A stretch of DNA of 64,000 nt, taken from contig JAHDHL010000009.1 in assembly GCA_020631355.1 (NCBI GenBank), positions 62,001-126,000 on the forward strand, in the 5' to 3' direction. Below are positions 47,101-55,264 of the stretch, one piece after another; position 1 is the first letter of the stretch, and every line of letters begins with the position of its first letter. Made by a program: the position numbers and the translations under genes. The notes below the pieces were generated by a model. That model did not search any database and had not been told where the DNA came from. It worked only from the letters and a program-made list of their open reading frames with translations. This stretch comes from Saprospiraceae bacterium. GTDB taxonomy: Bacteria; Bacteroidota; Bacteroidia; Chitinophagales; Saprospiraceae.

Positions 47101-50100
47101 TGGTGATGCCGGAATGATTGATATTGATATAGACGGAGGAATTGAGCCTTACACTTATGTATGGTCAGATGGTTCAACCAGCGAAGATTTATCACCAATC
47201 ATGGCTGCAGGTGTTTATAGTGTTACTGTTACGGATGCTTGTGGCAACACAATGGTTCAGGCATTCGACGTAGGGCAAGAAGATTGTCCATGCGAGATAT
47301 TCCCATTATTATCCCAGGATGGTTGTGATGGAATGGGAACATCCATTACATCCGATGATTTGATTACCCTTAAGGTAGAAGCAACGGCCAACTTCGGAGG
47401 CCCATCACAAATGTTCGAGGTATTTGATGGAACGACTTCCTTGGGAACATTCCCATATGGAGGAAACGGACTGGTTACGGTAACCTATGCACCATCCATT
47501 ACCTTGGTTTATCAGGATGTCGATAATCCTGAGTGTAATGCGACCCTAGGAATAGACCTGCAACCATGTTCACCATTCTGTAACATCACACCGATGATGA
47601 CACAGGTGGATTGTGACGACAATGGTACCCCTGCCGACCCATCCGACGATATCATTACGATTCAGGTGGATGCGACTACAACGGTGAATAATCCATCCAT
47701 GACATTCGACGTATTCGATTCCAATTTCACTCTATTGGGTACATTCCCATATGCAGGAGGCGGAACGATTATGGTACCTTACTCTACTTTCGTATCATGG
47801 ATTTTCGCTGATTCTGATGATCCTGATTGTATCGCTGAGACTGCTATCGATTTGCAACCATGTGAATCCTGTGAACCTACCCTTACTTGTCCTGATGATA
47901 TGTATGTAACTCTAGGCGACACAGGTTGTGATGTTGTGGTTGATTATTCAGTCATGGCCAACGACTGTCCGGGGTATACATTGACATTGGTCAGTGGATT
48001 ACCATCAGGAGCTGCTTTCCCTCTGGGAACAACAACAGTAACTTACCAGTACAGTGATGGAACGAACACCCTTACCTGTAGCTTCAATGTGAACGTGAGT
48101 AATGTGACTCCGGGTCCTGGTGACTTCGTAACTTCCGGTTTCGCTGATCCGATTGCTGACACGGATAATTGTTTCCAACTGACAACGACTTCACCTACTT
48201 ACCAATACGGTTCCGTATGGTATCAGAAGAAGTTGGATTTGAATTACGACTTTGATTTGAGCTTCGATATCAACCTGGGTTCCATCGGTTCCCTAGGAGC
48301 AGACGGAATGGTATTCGTACTTCAGCCATTGAGCACCAACATCGGTGGTTCCGGTGGTTACCTCGGCTTCGGCGGACCGAATGGTATCACGACTTCCGTA
48401 GGTATCGAATTCGATACATGGCAGAACAGTTGGGCACCGGACCCTGCGAATGACCACATCTCATTCCAGAAGAACGGTAACCTGAATCATAATGCCTCCG
48501 GTTATCTGGATGCATCCGTAACAAGGGAAGTATTGAATTACAACATAGAGGATGGCAACTACCACCCTGTGAGAATCACTTGGAATGCAACAACGCACGA
48601 ATTGACCTATATCTTCGATAACCGTCCACCAAGGACTGTTACACAGGATATCGTGAACACGATTTTCAATGGTGACGCTAACGTATACTGGGGTTGGACT
48701 GCAGGTACGGGTTACAGGGTGAACAACCAGAGTGTTTGTGTTAAGGAATTGGCATTCACTGAAGCTATTTCTGCTGATGCTACGATTACAGCTGTTCCTT
48801 GTGAAGGTGAAGGTTCAATCGATCTTATGGTATCTGGTGGAGTACCAGGATACACATTTGATTGGTCAGATGGAAGTGCGAGTGAGGATTTGACAGGAAT
48901 TACAATGGGAGGTACTTACTCCGTAACGATTACAGATGCTTGTGGTAATACATTGGTACAAAGTTATGATGTGGAACAAGAAGATTGTCCATGCGAGATA
49001 TTCCCATTATTATCCCAGGATGGTTGTGATGGAATGGGAACATCCATTACATCCGATGATTTGATTACCCTTAAGGTAGAAGCAACGGCCAACTTCGGAG
49101 GCCCATCACAAATGTTCGAGGTATTTGATGGAACGACTTCCTTGGGAACATTCCCATATGGAGGAAACGGACTGGTTACGGTAACCTATGCACCATCCAT
49201 TACCTTGGTTTATCAGGATGTCGATAATCCTGAGTGTAATGCGACCCTAGGAATAGACCTGCAACCATGTTCACCATTCTGTAACATCACACCGATGATG
49301 ACACAGGTGGATTGTGACGACAATGGTACCCCTGCCGACCCATCCGACGATATCATTACGATTCAGGTGGATGCGACTACAACGGTGAATAATCCATCCA
49401 TGACATTCGACGTATTCGATTCCAATTTCACTCTATTGGGTACATTCCCATATGCAGGAGGCGGAACGATTATGGTACCTTACTCTACTTTCGTATCATG
49501 GATTTTCGCTGATTCTGATGATCCTGATTGTATCGCTGAGACTGCTATCGATTTGCAACCATGTGAATCCTGTGAACCTACCCTTACTTGTCCTGATGAT
49601 ATGTATGTAACTCTAGGCGACACAGGTTGTGATGTTGTGGTTGATTATTCAGTCATGGCCAACGACTGTCCGGGGTATACATTGACATTGGTCAGTGGAT
49701 TACCATCAGGAGCTGCTTTCCCTCTGGGAACAACAACAGTAACTTACCAGTACAGTGATGGAACGAACACCCTTACCTGTAGCTTCAATGTGAACGTGAG
49801 TAATGTGACTCCGGGTCCTGGTGACTTCGTAACTTCCGGTTTCGCTGATCCGATTGCTGACACGGATAATTGTTTCCAACTGACAACGACTTCACCTACT
49901 TACCAATACGGTTCCGTATGGTATCAGAAGAAGTTGGATTTGAATTACGACTTTGATTTGAGCTTCGATATCAACCTGGGTTCCATCGGTTCCCTAGGAG
50001 CAGACGGAATGGTATTCGTACTTCAGCCATTGAGCACCAACATCGGTGGTTCCGGTGGTTACCTCGGCTTCGGCGGACCGAATGGTATCACGACTTCCGT

Positions 50101-52123
50101 AGGTATCGAATTCGATACATGGCAGAACAGTTGGGCACCGGACCCTGCGAATGACCACATCTCATTCCAGAAGAACGGTAACCTGAATCATAATGCCTCC
50201 GGTTATCTGGATGCATCCGTAACAAGGGAAGTATTGAATTACAACATAGAGGATGGCAACTACCACCCTGTGAGAATCACTTGGAATGCAACAACGCACG
50301 AATTGACCTATATCTTCGATAACCGTCCACCAAGGACTGTTACACAGGATATCGTGAACACGATTTTCAATGGTGACGCTAACGTATACTGGGGTTGGAC
50401 TGCAGGTACGGGTTACAGGGTGAACAACCAGAGTGTTTGTGTTAAGGAATTGGCATTCACTGAAGCTATTTCTGCTGATGCAAATATCGTACACGTGCCT
50501 TGTGATGGTTTGGGTATGATTGATTTGACAGTATCTGGAGGTGTACCTGGTTACACTTTCGAATGGTCAGATGGAAGTACGGATGAAGACTTGTCCCCAA
50601 TCGCAATGGGAGGCACTTATTCCGTAACGATTACGGATGCTTGTGGTAATACATTGGTACAAAGTTATGATGTAGAGCAGGAAATCTGCGATTGTACGAT
50701 TACAGCGACATTGCTCCAAGAAGGTTGTGACGGAATGGGAACATCAGATACTTCTGATGATGTCATTTACATATATGTGGATGCATCTGCTGTGAATGGA
50801 GGCCCATCTAATATGTTCAATGTGTTGGATGCAACTACTTTCAATGTATTGGGTACGTTTACTTATGGCTCAGGTGGTATCATTACCATTCCTTATGCTC
50901 CATTTATCAGTTTGATTTATGAGGATGTGGATAATCCTGAGTGTAATACCTCAACTGCGATTGACCTACAACCTTGTTCACCGACCTGTACGGATGTGAA
51001 TATCTCCATTACCTTGGATAATTATCCAAAGGAGACTTCTTGGGAATTAGTGGATGTAACTACTGGAACTTCCATGGTTATTCAATCCTCTAATGGACAC
51101 TTGGGACAAAACCCGAATGGTATCACATTGGATTATAACTTCTGTCTACCTGATGGATGTTATGAATTCACCATCTTTGATTCATACGGTGATGGCATCT
51201 GTTGTGACCCATTCTATGGAAATGGTTCCTATACCGTAACAGACATGACCAACAATGTAGTATTAGGTTCTGGAGGCCAATTCGGTTATCAGGAAACCAC
51301 TGCATTCTGCTTCGGTGATGTAACACCTCCGACTCCTTGTACCTACGAAACCATTAAGAACAATACATTCGAAAACGGATGGGGTGTTTGGAATGATGGC
51401 GGAGAGGATTGTGAGCGAATCAATTCAAGCGGAATTGGTACAGCAGGTAACTGGAGTATTCGTCTTAGAGATGATACCAATACTTCCGTTATGACAACGA
51501 ACAACCTGAATATGGTGGATTATTCAGAAGCCAATGTAGAATTCATGTATCAAGCTAGAAGTATGGATAACAGTACTGAGGACTTCTTCTTGGAAATATC
51601 CACTGACGGAGGTGCGACATTCACCGTTGTTGAGGAATGGAACGAGGGAGATGAATTCCAGAATACAGTGAACTACACGGATGCTGTTACGATTCCTGGA
51701 CCATTCACATCTACGACTCAGTTCCGTTTCCGTTGTGATGCTTCTGGTGATGCGGATTATGTATACATTGATAAGGTAATCATCTCTGGATGTAAGGTTG
51801 ATCCCTCAGGTAATCGTCCTGAAGTGGACACTAGGGTAACTACAGAGACAGTAGTTGCCAAGCCTGACTTGGCCTTGAATAACCTGTTCCCGAATCCTGC
51901 TACGGATTATGTGAATGTGGAGTTCATTGCTAAGGTAGAGGGTAATGTAACCATCAATGTCTATAACATGACAGGACAATGGATGACATCATTCGAAACA
52001 TTTGCTTTCGAGGGCAAGAATCAGTTCAGGGCGAATTTGGACCGTTTGGATAATGGAACTTATATCGTAGAATTGAATGACGGCAAGAAGACTGATGTTC
52101 AGCGTCTTGTTATCATGAAATAA
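44189..52123 (+). CDS. Giant T9SS-secreted modular protein with L-type lectin domains
   Basis: A 2644-residue exported protein, probably a surface adhesin. Order of parts: a signal peptide (1-27); a beta-propeller-like region (about 30-430); SprB-like repeats (for example the GG-x-x-PYTYVWSDGSTSEDLS type); an HYR-like module near 640-710; a second propeller-like segment (711-957); then two identical blocks (1030-1530 and 1597-2097). Each block holds Cys-rich modules, an HYR-like module and an L-type lectin domain with GADGMVFVLQ, GYLGFGG and GIEFDTW. After that come a Cys-rich domain with YDSYGDG-like FDSYGDGICC, a jelly-roll (about 2384-2537) and a T9SS sorting domain (2570-2644, LFPNPATDYVNVEF). 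The lectin domains suggest glycan binding. No catalytic motif was seen. Confidence 0.9.
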   Translation: MNDLIKCLICFCATMALIWPPEESLAQTSYVYGSDANEQFIVTHRNTTDNSYYAGGFMDLSTHRGLLANIDDIGNLNWVRQYTHSQDMEVRDFHVNDDGTLLVLCSTLNTSTTRRDALLMEVNSGGGVNWARTYVNTGYDIGLNKITPISTGDYLLSGNSSTSTLGSYVLYRNTMIMVDATGSVLWERREGVGSNLSINNAVETSNGKLIVAGHGWHSITNTGNYHNGYVAEIDPSDGSIIWDKIYASGVEVNFYEVRELGSGELAIVCRLADSNTANANTTRHVYIRMDDTGVIQFAQEYDVATGGNFSFQFQIDDQTGHLFFAGSEQPTTSAVSRQNYWLEVDDTGNIIDAYKYDLSDVESSPQLVLDDTHIALFSTTKSFLADPSAAANNDFLLHLVDRSNPMEDCNAEQFTIPVEEFSFSSVDDPSLSVDDGFSVTVTTVIIGVDEAPFQQQEACVAELEVGGFATDAECADNGSIDAVAMNGVAPYAFNWSNGQTTEDISGLGAGTYVVTVTDDIGATATASFEIVLNEIFPMVFVEGCDGMGTYDVNDDVITIFVDASGMPNSVSNLFNVVDASNPSVVLGTFSYNDGGLITVQYTPGITLELQDVDNPECVTSIGLDLQPCSPTCDPSLSCPGDIFITAEEGCETIVDYGIEAEVCEGYSLNLISGLASGSAFPLGNTVVSYELTDNNGFSIVCSFNVNVSSGMTLYGIIGGNLVYFDQATGDATQIAPLSSTFAQVSNLTYIPNTDLLYAVADGGTDPKLISIDRNSGFVTVVGQLDEQNPFLDLQLVESLAYNPNDGQLYVAGYNLNPSSNWFRSPRVGTVDYTTGDVTYLYDVSGTCQDDADLLSFAPGYSYIIDGCPDPQEIHNFDTSNGNSTIVSSATGANYPLRGLAVHPTNFTHFSLAGNANELWTVDLSTSNTTITVVGPTHTASEFGGGTPRALAFAPNSLTLSLADVNIIDVPCGDAGMIDIDIDGGIEPYTYVWSDGSTSEDLSPIMAAGVYSVTVTDACGNTMVQAFDVGQEDCPCEIFPLLSQDGCDGMGTSITSDDLITLKVEATANFGGPSQMFEVFDGTTSLGTFPYGGNGLVTVTYAPSITLVYQDVDNPECNATLGIDLQPCSPFCNITPMMTQVDCDDNGTPADPSDDIITIQVDATTTVNNPSMTFDVFDSNFTLLGTFPYAGGGTIMVPYSTFVSWIFADSDDPDCIAETAIDLQPCESCEPTLTCPDDMYVTLGDTGCDVVVDYSVMANDCPGYTLTLVSGLPSGAAFPLGTTTVTYQYSDGTNTLTCSFNVNVSNVTPGPGDFVTSGFADPIADTDNCFQLTTTSPTYQYGSVWYQKKLDLNYDFDLSFDINLGSIGSLGADGMVFVLQPLSTNIGGSGGYLGFGGPNGITTSVGIEFDTWQNSWAPDPANDHISFQKNGNLNHNASGYLDASVTREVLNYNIEDGNYHPVRITWNATTHELTYIFDNRPPRTVTQDIVNTIFNGDANVYWGWTAGTGYRVNNQSVCVKELAFTEAISADATITAVPCEGEGSIDLMVSGGVPGYTFDWSDGSASEDLTGITMGGTYSVTITDACGNTLVQSYDVEQEDCPCEIFPLLSQDGCDGMGTSITSDDLITLKVEATANFGGPSQMFEVFDGTTSLGTFPYGGNGLVTVTYAPSITLVYQDVDNPECNATLGIDLQPCSPFCNITPMMTQVDCDDNGTPADPSDDIITIQVDATTTVNNPSMTFDVFDSNFTLLGTFPYAGGGTIMVPYSTFVSWIFADSDDPDCIAETAIDLQPCESCEPTLTCPDDMYVTLGDTGCDVVVDYSVMANDCPGYTLTLVSGLPSGAAFPLGTTTVTYQYSDGTNTLTCSFNVNVSNVTPGPGDFVTSGFADPIADTDNCFQLTTTSPTYQYGSVWYQKKLDLNYDFDLSFDINLGSIGSLGADGMVFVLQPLSTNIGGSGGYLGFGGPNGITTSVGIEFDTWQNSWAPDPANDHISFQKNGNLNHNASGYLDASVTREVLNYNIEDGNYHPVRITWNATTHELTYIFDNRPPRTVTQDIVNTIFNGDANVYWGWTAGTGYRVNNQSVCVKELAFTEAISADANIVHVPCDGLGMIDLTVSGGVPGYTFEWSDGSTDEDLSPIAMGGTYSVTITDACGNTLVQSYDVEQEICDCTITATLLQEGCDGMGTSDTSDDVIYIYVDASAVNGGPSNMFNVLDATTFNVLGTFTYGSGGIITIPYAPFISLIYEDVDNPECNTSTAIDLQPCSPTCTDVNISITLDNYPKETSWELVDVTTGTSMVIQSSNGHLGQNPNGITLDYNFCLPDGCYEFTIFDSYGDGICCDPFYGNGSYTVTDMTNNVVLGSGGQFGYQETTAFCFGDVTPPTPCTYETIKNNTFENGWGVWNDGGEDCERINSSGIGTAGNWSIRLRDDTNTSVMTTNNLNMVDYSEANVEFMYQARSMDNSTEDFFLEISTDGGATFTVVEEWNEGDEFQNTVNYTDAVTIPGPFTSTTQFRFRCDASGDADYVYIDKVIISGCKVDPSGNRPEVDTRVTTETVVAKPDLALNNLFPNPATDYVNVEFIAKVEGNVTINVYNMTGQWMTSFETFAFEGKNQFRANLDRLDNGTYIVELNDGKKTDVQRLVIMK
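47276..48780 (+). repeat. Copy 1 of an exact 1,505-bp internal duplication
   Basis: This segment and 48977-50481 read identical base for base wherever compared, at an offset of 1,701 bp (567 codons, in frame). It encodes Cys-rich modules, an HYR-like module and the L-type lectin domain. The 196-bp spacer between copies (48781-48976), which encodes a SprB-like unit, is diverged from its counterparts before copy 1 and after copy 2. Confidence 0.93.
48977..50481 (+). repeat. Copy 2 of the exact 1,505-bp internal duplication
   Basis: Identical to 47276-48780. The identity starts at the sequence CAAGAAGATTGTCC and ends at TCTGCTGATGC. Outside those points the related SprB-like sequences differ at many positions, so the homogenised tract has sharp ends. 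Confidence 0.93.
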
Positions 52124-52149
52124 ATCATCATTTGATAGTTATTGGTTGG

Positions 52150-52183
52150 GGGCGTCTTCCTTATGGGAAGGCGCCCTTTTTTT
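52150..52183 (+). terminator. Terminator of the giant secreted protein gene
   Basis: The stem GGGCGTCTTCC/GGAAGGCGCCC (one mismatch) with a 5-nt loop is followed by seven T, 26 bp after the stop codon. Confidence 0.88.
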
Positions 52184-52222
52184 ATGGTTGTTATCACAAA
52201 TGATAGGAAGGATTCGGAAATC

Positions 52223-53428
52223 CTAGAACAAGGTTTTTCTCACATAATTGAATAATAATTTCCAGGCACTCAGCTTCGGATTCGGTTCCTGACCATTCCC
52301 CATCATTTTCATTTGCTGTGAGTAATAGGCGATATCCAAAAAACCCATATTGTCTATCTTACCGATACCGGTCTTGACCGGAGGGATATGGACATCCGTT
52401 CGATTCCCTGTAAAAATCTCGTTTACCATATTGGGATAAACGGCAAAAGGACGGGCCATTCCCACAAAATCGAGTTCCTTATTCGAAATGGCATTCGCCA
52501 TTACATCCACAGTCCTGAATCCTCCGGTCAATAATAAGGGGACCTTGGTCCTAGCCCTGGCCTTGACGATGAATTCCGCAAAATAAGCTTCTCGTTGCTT
52601 GGTACTTTCCTTGAGTTTTTTTCCTGCTCCCATCATGGCAGCCTTTTCATACGTTCCTCCCGATACCTCAATCATATCCATCCCCGCAGCAGACAACATG
52701 TCGATCACTTCCAACGATTCTTCCTCAGTGAAAGCACCCCGCTGAAAATCAGCTGAATTGATTTTGATGCCAATGGGAAAGTCAGGTCCCACCTTTTTTC
52801 TCATATTCTTATAGATCTCCAATGGGAATCTAGCCCTATTCTCCAGACTGCCACCCCATTGGTCTGTCCTCAGATTGGTTCTGGTAGAAAGGAATTGACT
52901 CACCAAGTATCCATGCGCACCATGAATCTGGACACCTTTCCATCCTGCTTTCTTGGCCATCAATGCAGTATTTCCGAAACCATCAATGATGGTCCGGATT
53001 TCTTCTTCCGTTAATGGCCTAGGACGGTCAAACATCCCTTTCATGGGAAGTTGGACATCCGAGGCACTCACCAATTCCTTATTGATTTTGGGCGCCTGTC
53101 TTCCCGGATGATTGATTTGCATCCAAAGATGACTTCCGTGAGCTTGGGCTTTTTCTGCCCATACCGTCAGTTCTTCCAGATATTTCTCATCCTCAATGAC
53201 CACATTCCTAGGTTCCCCCAAGGCTTTGTGGTCCATCATCACATTTCCCGAAATCAGGATTCCTGCACCTCCTTTTCCCCATTTCTCATACAGCCTGTTC
53301 AGTCGTTCGGATGGACGCCCCCCACGGTCAGCATTATTCTCACTCATAGCAGATTTGACAATCCTATTCGGAATGGTAACACCACAGGGTAGGGTAAAGG
53401 ATTGTTGTAGGATTTCGCTCGGTTTCAT
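52223..53428 (-). CDS. NADH:flavin oxidoreductase (Old Yellow Enzyme family)
   Basis: A 401-residue FMN-dependent TIM-barrel enzyme. It shows IPNRIVKSAMSENNADRGGRPSERL at the start of the barrel, the catalytic/FMN segment QINHPGRQAP, the substrate-binding IHGAHGYLVSQFLSTRTNLRTDQWGGSLENRARF (about 168-201) and the phosphate-binding LLTGGFRT...DFVGMARPF. These enzymes reduce activated C=C bonds or process toxic unsaturated or nitro compounds using NAD(P)H. No C-terminal iron-sulfur/flavodoxin extension is present, so it is of the short type. The natural substrate cannot be told. It is divergent from the AlkB-like gene. Confidence 0.93.
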   Translation of the reverse strand: MKPSEILQQSFTLPCGVTIPNRIVKSAMSENNADRGGRPSERLNRLYEKWGKGGAGILISGNVMMDHKALGEPRNVVIEDEKYLEELTVWAEKAQAHGSHLWMQINHPGRQAPKINKELVSASDVQLPMKGMFDRPRPLTEEEIRTIIDGFGNTALMAKKAGWKGVQIHGAHGYLVSQFLSTRTNLRTDQWGGSLENRARFPLEIYKNMRKKVGPDFPIGIKINSADFQRGAFTEEESLEVIDMLSAAGMDMIEVSGGTYEKAAMMGAGKKLKESTKQREAYFAEFIVKARARTKVPLLLTGGFRTVDVMANAISNKELDFVGMARPFAVYPNMVNEIFTGNRTDVHIPPVKTGIGKIDNMGFLDIAYYSQQMKMMGNGQEPNPKLSAWKLLFNYVRKTLF

Positions 53429-53558
53429 ATTCTGAATTTTAAGAATAGTATTTCCACGGATAAAAGCGAGGAGGATGTCTCCATATCATCCATCATGGAA
53501 CTTTATGGACTTTAAAAGTACTTAATCACAATGATATGAATCCTAAAAAGGTTGAATC

Positions 53559-54074
53559 ATGGATAGAATATTTATCAGGGAAGACTTCATTATTGACGAC
53601 ATGGAACTGTTTCATTCATTGAATGAAACACTGGATTGGGATACGAGTATGAAGTCAAGAAAGACAGCTAGTGTGGGAGTCGCCTATAATTATTCCCAAA
53701 TGGAATACCCCGAAGTTGATATGCCTGAATGTCTAAGTGGGATTTGTTCGCGTTTGGAATCCGTAATCGGTTTCTTACCTAATAATTGCTTGGTGAATTA
53801 CTATGAGAATGGGATGTCCAGAATGGGTTTTCACTCTGATAGGATTGATAACTTGGAGAGGGATACTGGCATCGCCATCATATCACTTGGCGCTAAGCGT
53901 AGCTTAAGGTTCAGACATTTGGAGAATAAGGAAATCCGAAAGGAATACCCATTATCATCTGGCTCTTTGTTTTATATGGATTTACAGACACAGCATCAGT
54001 GGCAGCATGCCATTCCCAAGGATAAGACCATTCATCCTCGCATGAGCCTGACATTTCGAAAAGTAACAGTATGA
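53559..54074 (+). CDS. AlkB-like 2-oxoglutarate/Fe(II) dioxygenase
   Basis: A 171-residue enzyme that should oxidatively remove alkyl groups from bases in DNA or RNA. The double-stranded beta-helix core has the Fe ligands HSD (His92, Asp94) and His150 (QHQWQHAIP). The 2-oxoglutarate-binding RMSLTFR carries Arg161 and Arg167, and the lid motif NYYENG (80-85) matches the NxYxDG pattern of AlkB. It lacks a long N-terminal nucleotide-recognition lid and is close in size to small bacterial or ALKBH2/3-like proteins. The last 4 bp (ATGA) overlap the start of the RNA ligase gene, implying translational coupling and a joint role in nucleic-acid repair (inference). Confidence 0.9.
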   Translation: MDRIFIREDFIIDDMELFHSLNETLDWDTSMKSRKTASVGVAYNYSQMEYPEVDMPECLSGICSRLESVIGFLPNNCLVNYYENGMSRMGFHSDRIDNLERDTGIAIISLGAKRSLRFRHLENKEIRKEYPLSSGSLFYMDLQTQHQWQHAIPKDKTIHPRMSLTFRKVTV

Positions 54075-55114
54075 GTGATTTTTCAGGATACGAGAAAATG
54101 CCCAAGAGTCTGAAGAAATTGGGGCTATCAGAAAGGGCATACAACCATCTGGAAAAATTGGAATGGGTCGTTACTGAAAAGATACATGGTGCCAATTTCA
54201 GTTTTATCTATGAGGACGGCCAATTGCGATTCGCAAAGAGAAAGGAATACTTATCATGGGATGCTGATTTTTTCGGATTCCAATGGATGGTTCATCAATT
54301 GGAAAGTAGGGTCATGCGCTTATTCGAAGCTTGGAGTTCCAAGGAGCCAGGAATGAGATATATGATTTATGGTGAATTATTCGGCGGAGCGTATCCACAT
54401 CCTGACGTACCAGCCAACGAATCATTGCAAGCAGTTCAGACAGGAGTATATTACTCACCTGATTTGTGTTTTTCTGCCTTTGATATGGCATGGGTTCAAG
54501 AGGATGAAACCAAAACTTATTTGGATTATGATACGGCCATTTCCTATTTTGAAAAATATGATTTAATGTATGCTCAACCCTTATTTATAGGTGATTTGAG
54601 TAAGGCGAGTACTTGGGATATACAATGTAATTCTACGATTCCTGAATTATTGGACTTGCCCAAGTTACAAGAAAATATAATGGAGGGAATCGTCATCAAA
54701 CCATTTGGTCCCATAAATAATGAGATAGTAAAAAGTAGGCCCATTTTCAAAATAAAGAATAAGGAATTTGACGAGGAAATACAATTTCATGAAGCACAAC
54801 ATTGGTCTTTCATTCCTGATGTTACCTCCCAATCAGAAGAACTGAATTTTATCGTTGAGGAAATTCGGAAGTATATCAATGAAAATAGATTGGAAAGTGC
54901 AATTTCCAAAATAGGGGGATTGGATTTTACTCAGCCTGATCGAATTGATGATATCAGAACGGAGTTTTTACAAGATGTTATTTTGGATTTTAATATTAAT
55001 TCCGGACACCTTTTAGATGAGCTAAATACTGAAAATCAGCAATGGATTCAGGAAAGAATAATATCACAAATCAATAAATTATTAAAAGCCAGGCAACCTT
55101 TTTCATCCCAATAG
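54071..55114 (+). CDS. Rnl2-like RNA ligase
   Basis: A 347-residue ATP-dependent RNA ligase candidate that would seal nicks with 3'-OH and 5'-phosphate ends. It shows nucleotidyltransferase motif I as TEKIHGANFSF with the AMP-accepting Lys37, followed by FAKRKEYL (motif Ia region). Motif III is MIYGELFGG (98-106) and motif IIIa is in VYYSPDLCFSAFDM. Motif IV is MEGIVIKP (204-211) and motif V is PIFKIKN (Lys227, Lys229). The KIHG form of motif I matches phage T4 Rnl2 more than DNA ligases. A helical C-terminal domain (about 245-347) is present, as in Rnl2. It is coupled by a 4-bp overlap to the AlkB-like gene. Confidence 0.9.
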   Translation: MSDFSGYEKMPKSLKKLGLSERAYNHLEKLEWVVTEKIHGANFSFIYEDGQLRFAKRKEYLSWDADFFGFQWMVHQLESRVMRLFEAWSSKEPGMRYMIYGELFGGAYPHPDVPANESLQAVQTGVYYSPDLCFSAFDMAWVQEDETKTYLDYDTAISYFEKYDLMYAQPLFIGDLSKASTWDIQCNSTIPELLDLPKLQENIMEGIVIKPFGPINNEIVKSRPIFKIKNKEFDEEIQFHEAQHWSFIPDVTSQSEELNFIVEEIRKYINENRLESAISKIGGLDFTQPDRIDDIRTEFLQDVILDFNINSGHLLDELNTENQQWIQERIISQINKLLKARQPFSSQ

Positions 55115-55264
55115 GATAGATAGTTACAAAGACAGTAATTACATCTTTTCCTATTCCATCATTAAATCATAATGAATTCCTATTCCTTGGTTTTTCAAGG
55201 TATTTGACCAGGATGCATAGCCATTCCTAATGGGGATTCTATGCTCATAATTAAATTGAAAGAG

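Noticed and set aside
47276-50481. Insertion sequence or mobile element explaining the long repeat
   Set aside because: The repeat is wholly in frame and coding, with no terminal inverted repeats, target-site duplications or transposase.
54071-55114. DNA ligase
   Set aside because: Motif I is KIHG with Rnl2-like surroundings, and the OB-fold and other DNA-ligase domains are absent.
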